64,000 bases of DNA from Ruminococcus sp. (GCA_029055625.1 JAIDCY010000010.1:1-64000); one strand, 5' to 3'. Shown: positions 1 to 9,087, numbered from the stretch's first letter. Notes: generated by a model from the sequence alone, not told the origin. Program-made: numbers and translations.

Positions 1-191
1 AGCCCACCCTCACCGGAGACGCCAACGAAGACGGCACTGTATCATTAGCAGACTCCGTATATATAATGCAGGCGTTATCAAATCCGGATGATATACAGCT
101 GACACCGCAGGGTATGGCAAATGCTGACACCGACGGCGACGGCGTAACGGTTACGGATGCCCTGAAGATACAGGAAATGTTAATACAATAA
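1..191 (+). CDS. C-terminal end of a dockerin-bearing secreted protein (5' truncated by window edge)
   Basis: Reading from base 3 gives about 62 residues ending in TAA at 189-191. They form a type I dockerin: two calcium-loop/F-hand repeats, GDANEDGTVSLADSVYIMQAL-like (first) and NADTDGDGVTVTDALKIQEML-like (second), each with the D-x-N/D-x-D-G spacing of the EF-hand-like loop, separated by an 18-residue linker. Dockerins bind cohesins and attach enzymes to a cellulosome or to the cell surface. The catalytic or other module lies outside the window, so the protein's activity cannot be stated. The dockerin sits at the extreme C-terminus, its usual place. Confidence 0.88.
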   Translation, partial: PTLTGDANEDGTVSLADSVYIMQALSNPDDIQLTPQGMANADTDGDGVTVTDALKIQEMLIQ

Positions 192-199
192 AAAAACAA

Positions 200-226
200 G
201 GCGGATTTATAAAAATCCGTCTTTTT
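200..226 (+). terminator. Rho-independent terminator after the dockerin gene
   Basis: A 7-bp stem CGGATTT (202-208) / AAATCCG (213-219) is followed by a T-rich run. It lies 11 nt after the stop codon. Confidence 0.8.
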
Positions 227-266
227 GTGCAAAGAAAAAAATTTTATCTGAAAGGAAGATACTGTA

Positions 267-797
267 ATGAACACAATTGAAGCAATAAACAAAAGGTACA
301 GTTACCGTGGAAAATACAGACAGGTCAGCGTACCGAAAAAAGACATTATAACTATTATGGAATGTGGTTTGAATGCCCCGTCCGGCTGTAACAAGCAGAC
401 CACAAGTCTTATTGCCGTTGATGACCGTGAAATTCTTGACAGGTTGTTTAGTGTCATAGACCCACCTGTTGCCGAAACTGCACCGGCGATAATATGTGTC
501 CTTACTCAGAGAATAAACGCTTACAGAGACAAATGTTTTGCGGTTCAGGATTATTCTGCTGTTATCGAAAATATGCTACTTGCTATAACGGAACTTGGTT
601 ATAGTAGTTGTTGGTATGAGGGACATATTACAGACGATGACAGAATATGTGACAAAATGGCAAAGATTTTAAACGTTCCGGATAATTATGAACTTGTTTG
701 TTTTCTGCCTGTAGGCATAGCCGAAGAAAAAACAACTGTTCCGCAAAAGAAACCGTTTGACGAAAGAGCATGGTTCAATTCTTTTCCGTCGGAATAA
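267..797 (+). CDS. nitroreductase family protein
   Basis: A 176-residue protein of the small FMN-dependent nitroreductase family. The N-terminus has the family pattern R-x-S-x-R followed by a segment with A-P-S-x-x-N-x-Q at about residues 37-44, where the flavin phosphate and ring are bound. The middle part (about 95-120) has the helix-rich ENMLLAITELGYSSCW segment, which resembles the family's 'xxLxAxxxGLGxCW' block. The end carries the usual 'vgyp' strand (about 146-151, FLPVGIA). Members reduce nitroaromatics, quinones or flavins with NAD(P)H; the substrate here cannot be read from sequence. The ATG is preceded by a good SD, GAAAGGAAG. It stands between two terminated or promoter-bounded units and may form a two-gene unit with the next gene. 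Confidence 0.8.
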   Translation: MNTIEAINKRYSYRGKYRQVSVPKKDIITIMECGLNAPSGCNKQTTSLIAVDDREILDRLFSVIDPPVAETAPAIICVLTQRINAYRDKCFAVQDYSAVIENMLLAITELGYSSCWYEGHITDDDRICDKMAKILNVPDNYELVCFLPVGIAEEKTTVPQKKPFDERAWFNSFPSE

Positions 798-818
798 TAA
801 GTATACAGGAGATATCTT

Positions 819-1370
819 ATGTGGAAATGGTATAAATTTGATACAAACGGAAAAAAACTTATCTGGTTTGAAATACGCTGTTCTTTTCATGTAAGTTTGT
901 ATTTTACGGTATGTGAAGATAATGAACTATATAAAGTTTACTGGCGTTATGCTCTGAACAATACAGAACAGCGTAAACTTTTTGAAGAATTACGTAGCGT
1001 TGAAGTGTCGTCATTTGACGAACTTATAGAAACTAAAGAATATAAGGAAACTTTAAAGAAATACAGTCCGATTTATTCTGCTGTACTGAATGAAAGTCAG
1101 AAAAATATAATTGATACGTTTCTTAAAAATGGTATAGATAAAGATGTACATGAACCATACGGACGTGACGGACACAGTTATTTTATAGAAATGTACTATC
1201 CGGAGTACAGAAAATATCATTGTTGGTGTATACTTCCGGAGGAGTGGGATATATTGGCAGACGTTATAAATATACTCGTAGGAGTTTCGGAGGCGGACTT
1301 TCAGAGATACGGCGCAAAAATTTATAAAAAAAATTTTATTTCACCCCTTGACAAATCGGAAATAATGTAG
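819..1370 (+). CDS. hypothetical protein, 183 aa
   Basis: I do not recognise this protein. It begins at ATG 819 after a GGAGAT SD, 21 nt after the nitroreductase stop, so the two are probably cotranscribed. It is soluble, with no signal peptide or membrane segment, and is rich in aromatic residues (many W, Y, F), as in small SMI1/Imm-like or DUF proteins of Firmicutes, but no diagnostic motif was found. Its last codons contain the -35 hexamer and its stop codon abuts the -10 hexamer of the ylxM-ffh promoter. Confidence 0.6.
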   Translation: MWKWYKFDTNGKKLIWFEIRCSFHVSLYFTVCEDNELYKVYWRYALNNTEQRKLFEELRSVEVSSFDELIETKEYKETLKKYSPIYSAVLNESQKNIIDTFLKNGIDKDVHEPYGRDGHSYFIEMYYPEYRKYHCWCILPEEWDILADVINILVGVSEADFQRYGAKIYKKNFISPLDKSEIM

Positions 1371-1376
1371 TATAAT
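1348..1376 (+). promoter_or_regulatory. sigma-A promoter for ylxM-ffh-rpsP-khpA
   Basis: Perfect TTGACA (1348-1353) and TATAAT (1371-1376) with 17-bp spacing, 45 nt before the ylxM start. It is embedded in the end of the upstream reading frame. Confidence 0.85.
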
Positions 1377-1420
1377 GTGTAAAGTGATTTTGGATTACAC
1401 CCGAACAGGAGTTTTATTCT

Positions 1421-1756
1421 ATGGCAAAAGAACTGAAATTCGTGATGTTGCTTGACTGTTACGGCGATTTGCTGACGGAACATCAGAAAAATATAATGGA
1501 ACTCTATTACTGTGAAGACTTGTCACTTGCAGAAATCGGCAATCCGTTAGGAATCACACGGCAGGCAGTAAGGGATATAATAAAGCGTACGGAAAATATT
1601 TTACTCAATTATGAGGAAAAATTAAGTTTCGCCGAACGACTCGGCAAAATGAGGGAATGTTTCGACAGGATACGTGAAACCGCCGGAGAAATAGAGAACG
1701 AAGAAATCCGGAATAAGATAACGGAAGAAGTAAAAAAGGGTCTTGAAATAATGTAG
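1421..1756 (+). CDS. ylxM: YlxM family putative DNA-binding protein (SRP operon)
   Basis: A 111-residue member of the YlxM/p13 (UPF0122) family. The N-terminal two thirds is a sigma-70 region 4-like helix-turn-helix: a 'LTEHQKNIMELYY' helix, then 'SLAEIGNPLGITRQAVRDIIKR', at about residues 20-62, followed by a charged coiled C-terminus. In Firmicutes this gene lies directly before ffh and the protein stimulates or modulates the SRP pathway. Here ffh follows 15 nt later, and the pair is driven by the TTGACA/TATAAT promoter at 1348-1376. Length and order match the family. Confidence 0.88.
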   Translation: MAKELKFVMLLDCYGDLLTEHQKNIMELYYCEDLSLAEIGNPLGITRQAVRDIIKRTENILLNYEEKLSFAERLGKMRECFDRIRETAGEIENEEIRNKITEEVKKGLEIM

Positions 1757-1771
1757 AACGGAGGAAATCGC

Positions 1772-3160
1772 ATGGCATTTGAAGGACTTTCGGAAAAACT
1801 GAATAACGTCTTTAAAAAGCTGAAGTCACGGGGAAAACTGACCGAAAGCGACGTCAAGGAGGCTATGCGAGAGGTTCGGCTTGCACTCCTTGAGGCAGAT
1901 GTAAGTTATAAAGTAGTAAAAGATTTCGTAAAAGGCGTGACGGAAAGAGCAGTAGGTGAGGAAGTACTCGCCAGTCTTACACCGGCACAGCAGGTTATAA
2001 AGATAGTAAACGAAGAATTATGTACCCTCATGGGCGACAGTAACGCAAGAATAAATTTTGCTTCAAAACCCCCGACGGTCATAATGATGTGCGGACTTCA
2101 GGGTTCAGGTAAGACCACCCATTCCGCAAAACTCGCAAAACTGTTAAAGAAAGAGGGTCACAGACCGTTACTGGCGGCGTGTGACATTTACAGACCAGCA
2201 GCTATAAATCAGTTGCAGGTAGTCGGCAAGAAAGCGGATGTTAAAGTTTTCGAGATGGGACAGATTGACCCTGTAATAATCGCAAAACAGGCGTTATCGT
2301 ATGCGAAGGATTACGGACACGACGTACTGATAATAGATACCGCCGGAAGACTGCACATTGACGAGCAACTTATGCAGGAACTCGTAAATATAAAAGAGAT
2401 AACGCATCCTGACGAGATAATGTTAGTAGTAGATGCGATGACGGGTCAGGATGCCGTAAATGTTGCGAAGACTTTTGACGAATCGGTAGGGATAACAAGT
2501 GTTCTGATGTCAAAACTGGATTCAGATACAAGAGGTGGTGCGGCATTATCCGTACTTGCGGTTACAGGTAAGCCGATAAAGTTTGTCGGAATGGGTGAAA
2601 AACTCGATGATTTCGAGCAGTTCCACCCGGAGAGAATGGCATCACGTATACTCGGTATGGGTGACGTACTGACGCTTATCGAAAAAGCGGAAAATGTAAT
2701 GTCGCAGAAAGAAGCGGAAAGACTTACGAAGAAGTTCAAGGAAAACACCTTTGATATGGACGATTTACTTGAACAGATGAAGCAGATAAAAAGACTTGGT
2801 TCAATGAAGTCAATACTCGGAATGTTGCCGGGATTAAGCGGTAAGATAAATGAAGATGATATAGATGAACATCAGTTTGACCGCATAGAAGCTATCATAA
2901 ATTCAATGACCAAGGCGGAACGTGCGAAACCGTCAATAATAAACCCTTCAAGAAAAAAACGTATCGCTAACGGTTCGGGTACTAAGGTAGAGGAAGTCAA
3001 CAGACTGTTAAGACAGTTCGATCAGATGCAGTCTATGATGAAGAAGCTGACAGGTGCAAATAATAAAATGGCACTCAGGAAGGCACGTAAAAAACTTGCC
3101 GGAATGAATTTCGATAAGATAACGGGGCAGGGTGGGGGAAATCTGCCACCGTTACCGTAA
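1772..3160 (+). CDS. ffh: signal recognition particle protein Ffh
   Basis: A 462-residue SRP54 GTPase that binds signal sequences of nascent membrane and secreted proteins and docks them to FtsY. Domains in order: N helical bundle (1-95), G domain with P-loop GLQGSGKTT at about 107-115, G3 DTAGRLHID near 190, and G4 SKLDSDTRGG near 248. The methionine-rich M domain (about 300-462) has the MLPGL and finger-loop region and the C-terminal SRP-RNA-binding helices rich in R and K. The SD GGAGG precedes ATG 1772. The length is that of a full protein. It lies between ylxM and rpsP in the conserved order. Confidence 0.97.
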   Translation: MAFEGLSEKLNNVFKKLKSRGKLTESDVKEAMREVRLALLEADVSYKVVKDFVKGVTERAVGEEVLASLTPAQQVIKIVNEELCTLMGDSNARINFASKPPTVIMMCGLQGSGKTTHSAKLAKLLKKEGHRPLLAACDIYRPAAINQLQVVGKKADVKVFEMGQIDPVIIAKQALSYAKDYGHDVLIIDTAGRLHIDEQLMQELVNIKEITHPDEIMLVVDAMTGQDAVNVAKTFDESVGITSVLMSKLDSDTRGGAALSVLAVTGKPIKFVGMGEKLDDFEQFHPERMASRILGMGDVLTLIEKAENVMSQKEAERLTKKFKENTFDMDDLLEQMKQIKRLGSMKSILGMLPGLSGKINEDDIDEHQFDRIEAIINSMTKAERAKPSIINPSRKKRIANGSGTKVEEVNRLLRQFDQMQSMMKKLTGANNKMALRKARKKLAGMNFDKITGQGGGNLPPLP

Positions 3161-3225
3161 AAAATTGATTTCATGCGGAAAAAATCCGCCTGATATATAC
3201 AAGAATTTGTGGAGGTGAATATAAA

Positions 3226-3468
3226 ATGGCAGTAAAAATCAGACTCAGAAGAATGGGTGCTAAAAAAGCTCCTTTTTACCGTATAGTCGTAGCTGATTCA
3301 AGATATCCGAGAGACGGAAGATTCGTCGAGGAAATCGGTTATTATGACCCTACTAAAAATCCGTCAGTAGTAAAGGTTGATGCTGATAAGGCTAAAGACT
3401 GGATAAAAAAAGGTGCACAGCCGACTGATACAGTAAAAGTAATCCTCAAGAACGAGGGAGTACTTTAA
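3226..3468 (+). CDS. rpsP: 30S ribosomal protein bS16
   Basis: An 80-residue protein starting with the invariant bS16 N-terminus ([21 protein letters not shown]) and continuing with the [16 protein letters not shown]-like segment, here '[17 protein letters not shown]'. It is a component of the 30S body domain. It has a strong SD (GGAGGTG) and follows ffh by 65 nt, as in many Clostridia. The usual downstream partners rimM and trmD are not here but about 19 kb away. Confidence 0.97.
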   Translation: MAVKIRLRRMGAKKAPFYRIVVADSRYPRDGRFVEEIGYYDPTKNPSVVKVDADKAKDWIKKGAQPTDTVKVILKNEGVL

Positions 3469-3537
3469 TTAGACTTTTTGCGGACGAGGGCAGACTTTAA
3501 AAAAATGTCCTCAGGTCCGGAAGTCGTGGAGGTATTT

Positions 3538-3771
3538 ATGAAAGATTTACTTTATGCAATCGCAGCAGGACTTGTTGAAGACAAATCTGCAATAAAGATT
3601 ACGGAAGACGAACCCGATGCAGAGGGAGTTATAGTATTTCATCTTACGGTAGCTCCGGACGATATGGGAAGAGTAATCGGTAAACAGGGCAGAATAGCAA
3701 AGGCACTCCGTACCATAATGCGTGCAGGTGCAACAAAAAGAAATATGAAAGTTTCTGTTACAATTGAATAA
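3538..3771 (+). CDS. khpA: KH domain RNA-binding protein KhpA
   Basis: A 77-residue single KH-domain protein (YlqC/KhpA family). The GXXG loop is GKQGR, inside the 'DDMGRVIGKQGRIAKALRTI' segment at about residues 42-61. KhpA with KhpB binds RNA and affects elongation and division in Firmicutes. The reading frame is open upstream to 3478, but the ATG at 3538 is preceded by GGAGG at proper spacing and gives the usual family length, so it is chosen. It is the last gene of the ylxM-ffh-rpsP unit and is followed at once by a terminator. Confidence 0.93.
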   Translation: MKDLLYAIAAGLVEDKSAIKITEDEPDAEGVIVFHLTVAPDDMGRVIGKQGRIAKALRTIMRAGATKRNMKVSVTIE

Positions 3772-3775
3772 TTTT

Positions 3776-3806
3776 AAAACCCGCCGGAAAATATCTGACG
3801 GGTTTT
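3776..3806. terminator. bidirectional terminator between khpA and dnaJ
   Basis: AAAACCCG (3776-3783) pairs with CGGGTTTT (3799-3806) and is followed by T-rich sequence. The A-rich left arm makes it work for dnaJ as well. The two convergent genes end just on either side. Confidence 0.85.
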
Positions 3807-3812
3807 GTTTTA

Positions 3813-4967
3813 TCATTTTTCAAATCTTTTTTTGAGTTTATCAAAAAAACTCTGACGTTTTGCGTAATTTTTATCGGTAAGTGATGCCTCAAATTCACGG
3901 AGCAGGTCTTTTTGTCTCTTGGTTAGATTTTTCGGCACTTCGACGTATATCGTCACATACTGGTTGCCACGTTCGGAGCGGTTGAGTTTCTTTACGCCTT
4001 TTCCTTTAAGTCTGAAAACTGTACCGGTCTGCGTACCCTCGCTGATAGTGTATTTTACATCACCGTCGATAGTCGGGACAGTTATTTCTGCACCAAGAAC
4101 AGCTTCCATATAGGTTACCGGTATATCACAGTGAATGTCGAAACCGTCACGCTTGAAAATAGTATGAGACTTCACGGAAACGTTTAAAAGCAAGTCACCG
4201 TTTGCACCACCATTAGTACCGCAATCCCCCTGACCTCCGAGACGTATAGTCTGTCTGTCGTCGATACCTGCTGGAATATCTACGGAGACGGTTTTCTGAA
4301 CTCTTAATCTACCGTTACCACGGCATTTCTGACAAGGATTCTTGATAATTTTTCCCTTACCGCCACAGCGAGGACAAGTTTTGTTAGACTGTATCGCACC
4401 GAATAAAGTATTCTGAGTAGTTCTCACAGTACCACGTCCATTACAGTCCGGACATACTTCAGTAGCGGAAGAATTTTCCGACCCCGTACCTTTGCAGGCG
4501 TCGCAGGTTGACATTCTGTTTATATTTATTTCTTTCCTGACACCTTCGCAGGCTTCCATAAAACTGATAGACACGGATGACTGTATATCTGAACCACGAC
4601 GGGGAGCATTGGCATTAGTACGTGAACTGCTTCCGCCGTTGAAACCGAAACCACCAAAAATATTTTCAAAGATGTCTCCCATGTCAGTAAATCCGCCCAT
4701 ACCTCCGGTAAAGCCACCTGCTCCACCGCCGTAACTCGGGTCAACTCCGGCGTGTCCGAACTGGTCATAACGGGCTTTTTTGTCGGCATCTGAAAGAACT
4801 TCATATGCCTCGTTTACTTCTTTCATTTTATCCTCACAAGTAGGGTCATCGGGGTGTAAATCGGGGTGATACTCACGGGCTTTTTTCTTGTAAGCTTTTT
4901 TTATATCGTCTTTGGAAGCACCTTTCTGCAGACCCAGTACTTCATAATAATCTCTTTTTTCAGCCAT
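3813..4967 (-). CDS. dnaJ: chaperone protein DnaJ
   Basis: A 384-residue type I Hsp40 that stimulates DnaK's ATPase and delivers substrates. The J domain (about 1-70) contains the HPD tripeptide. A Gly/Phe-rich stretch follows (about 75-120). The zinc region has four CxxCxGxG-type repeats (CDACKGTG, CPDCNGRG, CPRCGGKG, CQKCRGNG), and the C-terminal substrate-binding domains follow. The frame extends 10 codons upstream, but the ATG at 4967 has an AGGAGA SD 8 nt away and gives the family N-terminus 'MAEKRDYYEVLG'. It is the last gene of the hrcA operon, 77 nt after dnaK. Confidence 0.97.
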   Translation of the reverse strand: MAEKRDYYEVLGLQKGASKDDIKKAYKKKAREYHPDLHPDDPTCEDKMKEVNEAYEVLSDADKKARYDQFGHAGVDPSYGGGAGGFTGGMGGFTDMGDIFENIFGGFGFNGGSSSRTNANAPRRGSDIQSSVSISFMEACEGVRKEININRMSTCDACKGTGSENSSATEVCPDCNGRGTVRTTQNTLFGAIQSNKTCPRCGGKGKIIKNPCQKCRGNGRLRVQKTVSVDIPAGIDDRQTIRLGGQGDCGTNGGANGDLLLNVSVKSHTIFKRDGFDIHCDIPVTYMEAVLGAEITVPTIDGDVKYTISEGTQTGTVFRLKGKGVKKLNRSERGNQYVTIYVEVPKNLTKRQKDLLREFEASLTDKNYAKRQSFFDKLKKRFEK

Positions 4968-4992
4968 AAAAATACTTCTCCTAAATAAATAC

Positions 4993-5024
4993 CACAAGGG
5001 CGAAAGAAAAAATTCCGCCCTGTG
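4993..5024 (-). other. mRNA hairpin between dnaK and dnaJ
   Basis: Read on the minus strand, CACAGGGCG pairs with CGCCCTTGTG (one bulge) around a T-rich loop in the 77-nt dnaK-dnaJ spacer. There is no T-run after the stem, so it looks more like a processing or stability element that lowers dnaJ relative to dnaK than a terminator. This role is inferred. Confidence 0.45.
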
Positions 5025-5044
5025 ATAAGTGATATTATGTTAAA

Positions 5045-6898
5045 TTAAACTTCTGTGAAATCAGCATCAACAACGCCGTCATCCCCGGAATTGTTATCGT
5101 CGTTACCTTTAGTGAACTGTGAAGGGTCTATACCGCCCATATCAGCGTTACCGTTCGGGTTAGCCTGCTGATATATTTTAGCGGAAAGGTCATAGAAAGC
5201 CTTCTGTAAATCTTCCTTAAGCGATTTTATGTCATTTGTATTATTTGCGGAAATTGCAGATTTAAGAGCGGAACATTTACTTTCAATATTTGATTTTTCG
5301 TCAGCGGAAACTTTATCGCCGAAATCGGAAAGAGCTTTTTCACACTGGAATACAAGATTTTCTGCCTCGTTCTTTGTATCTACTTCCTCACGACGCTTTT
5401 TGTCTTCGGAGGCATACTGTTCAGCTTCTTTTACCGCCTTGTCAATATCTTCCTTTGACATATTTGTGGATGCGGTAATAGAAATATTCTGTTCCTTGCC
5501 TGTGCCTAAATCCTTGGCGGAAACGTGTACAATACCGTTTCTGTCGATATCGAAAGTAACTTCAATCTGTGGGATTCCACGAGGAGCAGGTGCGATACCG
5601 TCGAGACGGAAAGTACCGAGTTGTTTATTATCCTTTGCGAATTCACGTTCACCCTGAAGTACGTTAATGTCAACAGCGGACTGATTATCTGCGTAAGTGG
5701 AGAATATCTGCGATTTATTTGTAGGGATAGTAGTATTTCTTTCAATCATTCTTGTACATATACCACCGGCGGTCTCGATACCGAGTGAAAGCGGTGTAAC
5801 ATCGAGGAGAAGAAGACCGTTTTCAACGTCACCGCCGAGAATACCTCCCTGATAACCTGCACCGAGTGCAACGCATTCATCTGGATTTATTCCCTTGAAA
5901 GGTTCTTTTTCAAGTATTCTCTTTACCGCTTCCTGTACAGCTGGTATTCTTGAAGAACCACCTACCATAAGCACTTTGCTTATTTCAGAAATACTTAATC
6001 CGCTGTCTTTGAGAGCCTGACGTACAGGATTCATAGTAGCTTCAACGAGGTCTGCCGTAAGTTCGTTGAACTTCGCACGTGTAAGAGTTAATTCAAGATG
6101 CTTAGGGATACCGGAAGAATCAACGGTAATGAACGGTATATTTATATTTGAAGTAGTAGTTGTGGAAAGTTCAATTTTAGATTTTTCGGCTGCGTCCTTA
6201 AGTCGCTGACCTACCATCTTATCATTTGAAAGGTCAATACCCTCCGATTTTTTGAACTCTTCAATAATCCAGTTAATAATCCGCTGGTCGAAGTCGTCAC
6301 CACCGAGACGGTTATTACCGGCAGTAGCGAGTACCTGCTGAACGTCCTCACCCATTTCGATTATGGAAACGTCGAAAGTACCACCGCCGAGGTCATAAAC
6401 CATAATGGTCTGTTCTTCTTCCTTGTCGATACCGTATGAAAGTGCAGCGGCGGTAGGTTCGTTAATAATACGTCTTACGTTAAGACCTGCAATCTGACCG
6501 GCATCTTTTGTAGCCTGACGCTGAGAGTCTGTGAAGTAAGCCGGTACAGTGATAACAGCTTCCGTTACGGTCTCACCGAGATATGCTTCAGCATCTGCCT
6601 TGAGTTTCTGAAGTACCATTGCGGAAATTTCCTGAGGTGTATATTTTTTTCCGTCGATTTCAACCTTATAATCAGAACCCATATGTCTTTTTATAGATGA
6701 TACAGTTCTGTCGTGATTGGTGATAGCCTGTCTTTTAGCCACCTGTCCTACAAGTCTTTCGCCGTTATTTGTGAACGCTACCACTGACGGAGTAGTTCTC
6801 GCACCCTCACTGTTAGGGATTACTACGGCGTTACCACCTTCCATAACGGCAACGCATGAATTTGTTGTACCTAAGTCAATACCTATAATTTTTCCCAT
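5045..6898 (-). CDS. dnaK: molecular chaperone DnaK (Hsp70)
   Basis: A 617-residue Hsp70. The actin-like ATPase domain begins with the phosphate-1 motif GIDLGTTNS (residues 4-12). It includes [17 protein letters not shown] and the phosphate-2 [10 protein letters not shown], and is followed by the hydrophobic linker ([15 protein letters not shown]), the beta substrate-binding domain and a helical lid ending in the acidic 'VVDADFTEV' tail. The length matches Gram-positive DnaK, which lacks the insertion found in proteobacterial proteins. The SD is GAAAGGAAG. It is separated from grpE by an unexpected small gene (6943-7305). Confidence 0.98.
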   Translation of the reverse strand: MGKIIGIDLGTTNSCVAVMEGGNAVVIPNSEGARTTPSVVAFTNNGERLVGQVAKRQAITNHDRTVSSIKRHMGSDYKVEIDGKKYTPQEISAMVLQKLKADAEAYLGETVTEAVITVPAYFTDSQRQATKDAGQIAGLNVRRIINEPTAAALSYGIDKEEEQTIMVYDLGGGTFDVSIIEMGEDVQQVLATAGNNRLGGDDFDQRIINWIIEEFKKSEGIDLSNDKMVGQRLKDAAEKSKIELSTTTTSNINIPFITVDSSGIPKHLELTLTRAKFNELTADLVEATMNPVRQALKDSGLSISEISKVLMVGGSSRIPAVQEAVKRILEKEPFKGINPDECVALGAGYQGGILGGDVENGLLLLDVTPLSLGIETAGGICTRMIERNTTIPTNKSQIFSTYADNQSAVDINVLQGEREFAKDNKQLGTFRLDGIAPAPRGIPQIEVTFDIDRNGIVHVSAKDLGTGKEQNISITASTNMSKEDIDKAVKEAEQYASEDKKRREEVDTKNEAENLVFQCEKALSDFGDKVSADEKSNIESKCSALKSAISANNTNDIKSLKEDLQKAFYDLSAKIYQQANPNGNADMGGIDPSQFTKGNDDNNSGDDGVVDADFTEV

Positions 6899-6942
6899 AA
6901 TAAAATCTTCCTTTCTATAATAAGCACATAGGCTTTTTTAGT

Positions 6943-7305
6943 TTATGAAATTTCGGTGAATATACCGTCATGAATACAGAATTTCCAATCCTCATCATTT
7001 ATATATTTTATTAAAATGCGAGCATTGTTATTATCTTCTGAAACTTCTGCTTTGATTTCAAGATTACACATAGCAAATATATCATCGCATTTATCAAATG
7101 TACTGATTACATCATGATGTTTTAAGGATAAATAATCCTGAATAATGGGGAATCTTCCGTTTTCGTCGGGTGCGGAATCATCATAATATATTGGATTTGA
7201 TATATCATCTTTATTTATTTCAGAAAACGGTTTTATACCATTTTTTGACTGTTCTGCTAATTCATTTATTATACTGATAAAAATTATCACTGCAATTGGT
7301 AGCAT
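6943..7305 (-). CDS. hypothetical protein, 120 aa, inserted between grpE and dnaK
   Basis: I do not recognise this protein. It has a short hydrophobic N-terminus (about residues 2-14, MLPIAVIIFISII), then a soluble acidic region of beta character with cysteines at about 73, 80 and 112, so it could be an exported or membrane-attached protein. The start codon lies 11 nt after the grpE stop and has only a weak SD (ACAGG). It is in the same orientation as the heat-shock genes and so inside the HrcA-controlled transcript. Base composition is more AT-rich than the flanking chaperone genes, which suggests a later insertion. It may be a minor or poorly translated gene. Confidence 0.5.
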   Translation of the reverse strand: MLPIAVIIFISIINELAEQSKNGIKPFSEINKDDISNPIYYDDSAPDENGRFPIIQDYLSLKHHDVISTFDKCDDIFAMCNLEIKAEVSEDNNNARILIKYINDEDWKFCIHDGIFTEIS

Positions 7306-7316
7306 AAAATAACCTG

Positions 7317-7865
7317 TTATACTGCAACCGCAACCATTGCCGGACGGATAAGTTTATCACCTATCTTGTAGCCTTTCTGAAATACGGTACATACATGATT
7401 GCTTGCATAGTCCGTATCGTCCTGCTGACTGATTGCGTTATGGATATTCGGGTCAAATTCCGCACCGAGAGCATCTATAGCGGTAACGTTCATTTTTTCA
7501 AGGAAATTTTTCAGCTGTCCGAAAATCATTGACATCCCGTTCTTGAAATTCTCGTCAGTACATTCTACTTCTAAAGAGCGTTCAAAACTGTCTATTACCG
7601 GCAGTAACTCCTCAATACACTTTGCGGAGGCGTTGGAATAAGTTTCTGATTTTTCCTTGGCTGTACGTTTACGGTAGTTATCGTATTCCGCAAAAAGCCT
7701 GACGTATTTGTTGTTAGCTTCGTTTATAGCGTCTTCAAGATTTGCTATTTCGGTAGCGGTATCATTATATTCTGCTACTTCGTCTTCTTCTTCGGAGGTT
7801 TCAGGTATATTTTCTTCATTCAGGATTTCTTCTGATTCTTCCGGAGTTTTTTTATTTTTTCCCAT
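7317..7865 (-). CDS. grpE: nucleotide exchange factor GrpE
   Basis: A 182-residue GrpE, which releases ADP from DnaK. An acidic, disordered N-terminal tail (about 1-40) is followed by the long dimerising coiled coil (about 40-95, including 'LFAEYDNYRKRTAKEK'). The C-terminal beta domain contains the family signature region 'FDPNIHNAISQQDDTDYASNHVCTVFQKGYKIGDKLIRPAMVAVA'-like sequence. It has an AAAGGAGA SD and follows hrcA by 12 nt. Confidence 0.96.
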   Translation of the reverse strand: MGKNKKTPEESEEILNEENIPETSEEEDEVAEYNDTATEIANLEDAINEANNKYVRLFAEYDNYRKRTAKEKSETYSNASAKCIEELLPVIDSFERSLEVECTDENFKNGMSMIFGQLKNFLEKMNVTAIDALGAEFDPNIHNAISQQDDTDYASNHVCTVFQKGYKIGDKLIRPAMVAVAV

Positions 7866-7877
7866 CTGATTCTCCTT

Positions 7878-8930
7878 TCATGGCTGAGAATTATTATCTT
7901 CAGCCGGATTATTTATAATAACGTCGTCATCTTCACCGGACATCAGACAGGAAATCTGTTGTGTCAGGTATTCGATATAGGGGATAATTTTTTTGTAGTT
8001 AACTCTCACAGGTCCGATTATTCCGAGCGAACCGGCTTCTTTATTGCCTCTGTGATACTTGGAGACGATAAGACTTGAATTTCCGATAGCAAAGTTATTT
8101 TCAGAACCGAATTTTACCTGAATACCGCTGAAAGTTTCGTCAAGTAAATCAGAGAGACTGTTTTTGTGTTCAATGAATCTGACTACTTCCATTTTGTCGA
8201 GTTCGTCGCAGGAAAGAAGTTTTTCACTACCGCTTACAGTAAGTTCCTGTTGCCGGAGGTCTTCGGAGAGTTCACACAGACCTTTGACAAGCGGTGAAAG
8301 TGATACCATATATGCACTTAATGCGGAGACCATATTATTGAACATTTCTTCTGAAAGGTCTTCAACAGAAACACCGCTTAAATTTTCCTCAATGTAACGG
8401 GTAAAAAATTCCAGCTGTTCATTGCTGAGGTCAAATTCAAGCCGGCACGCTTTGTTTTTAATACTGCCGTTGGAAGTGATAAGCAGTATTACGTAAAGTC
8501 TTCTGCCGGTGGGGATAACTTCAACTTTTGAGATTACCGAGAATTTCGGTACTGAATTTGTTACGACTACCGCACATTGTGTAAGTTCCGCCAGAGCTGT
8601 AGTAGCGTTCTGTATAATCAGTTCTTCGGGAGTGTTTTTATCTCCTAACATTTTATCGAGATAATTTTTTTCTTCATCGGAGAGTGACGAAGGGTTCATA
8701 AGTTTATCGATATATAACCTGTACCCTGCAAACGTCGGTATTCTGCCGGATGAGGTATGAGGTTGTTCAAGATAGCCGAGCTGTTCGAGAACCGCCATAT
8801 CATTACGGATAGTTGCGGGTGAAACGTTAATATTATCGAGCTTGGAGATTGCTTTTGAACCGACCGGTTCACCGGTTCTTATATACTCATCAACTACAGC
8901 AGTGAGAATTTTTAATTTTCTGCTGTTCAC
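7878..8930 (-). CDS. hrcA: heat-inducible transcription repressor HrcA
   Basis: A 350-residue repressor. An N-terminal winged helix (about 1-80: 'SRKLKILTAVVDEYIRTGEPVGSKAIS', then 'SPATIRNDMAVLEQLGYLEQPHTSSGRIPT') is followed by the GAF-like and insert domains and the dimerising C-terminus. HrcA binds CIRCE and is kept active by GroEL. The start is taken as GTG 8930, because the frame upstream runs into the CIRCE element, whereas this GTG is preceded by GAAAGG and gives the typical HrcA N-terminus. It is the first gene of the operon and is autoregulated by the CIRCE site at 8954-8980. Confidence 0.95.
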   Translation of the reverse strand: MNSRKLKILTAVVDEYIRTGEPVGSKAISKLDNINVSPATIRNDMAVLEQLGYLEQPHTSSGRIPTFAGYRLYIDKLMNPSSLSDEEKNYLDKMLGDKNTPEELIIQNATTALAELTQCAVVVTNSVPKFSVISKVEVIPTGRRLYVILLITSNGSIKNKACRLEFDLSNEQLEFFTRYIEENLSGVSVEDLSEEMFNNMVSALSAYMVSLSPLVKGLCELSEDLRQQELTVSGSEKLLSCDELDKMEVVRFIEHKNSLSDLLDETFSGIQVKFGSENNFAIGNSSLIVSKYHRGNKEAGSLGIIGPVRVNYKKIIPYIEYLTQQISCLMSGEDDDVIINNPAEDNNSQP

Positions 8931-8953
8931 GATTAACACAACCTTTCGCCTGT

Positions 8954-8980
8954 TTAGCACTCTGTAACGTTGAGTGCTAA
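8954..8980 (-). promoter_or_regulatory. CIRCE operator for HrcA
   Basis: An exact TTAGCACTC - 9 nt - GAGTGCTAA inverted repeat, overlapping the expected transcription start and 23 nt before the hrcA start codon. This is the consensus CIRCE element, with no mismatch. Confidence 0.98.
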
Positions 8981-8984
8981 ATAT

Positions 8985-9013
8985 AATTTAACACTATTAT
9001 GACGTTTTGTCAA
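8985..9013 (-). promoter_or_regulatory. sigma-A promoter of the hrcA-grpE-dnaK-dnaJ operon
   Basis: On the minus strand, TTGACA (9013-9008) and TAAATT (8990-8985) are spaced 17 bp. The start point would fall inside CIRCE, so bound HrcA would block initiation. Confidence 0.8.
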
Positions 9014-9087
9014 GTGTTTTATGCAAGTTTGTTTGAATTACCAAAAAATACTGATTTATGTTAAATAAAATGTCAAGTATAGCTACA

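Noticed and set aside
8931-8960. Longer HrcA starting at GTG 8960
   Set aside because: That codon lies inside the CIRCE arm; the GTG at 8930 has an SD and gives the family N-terminus.
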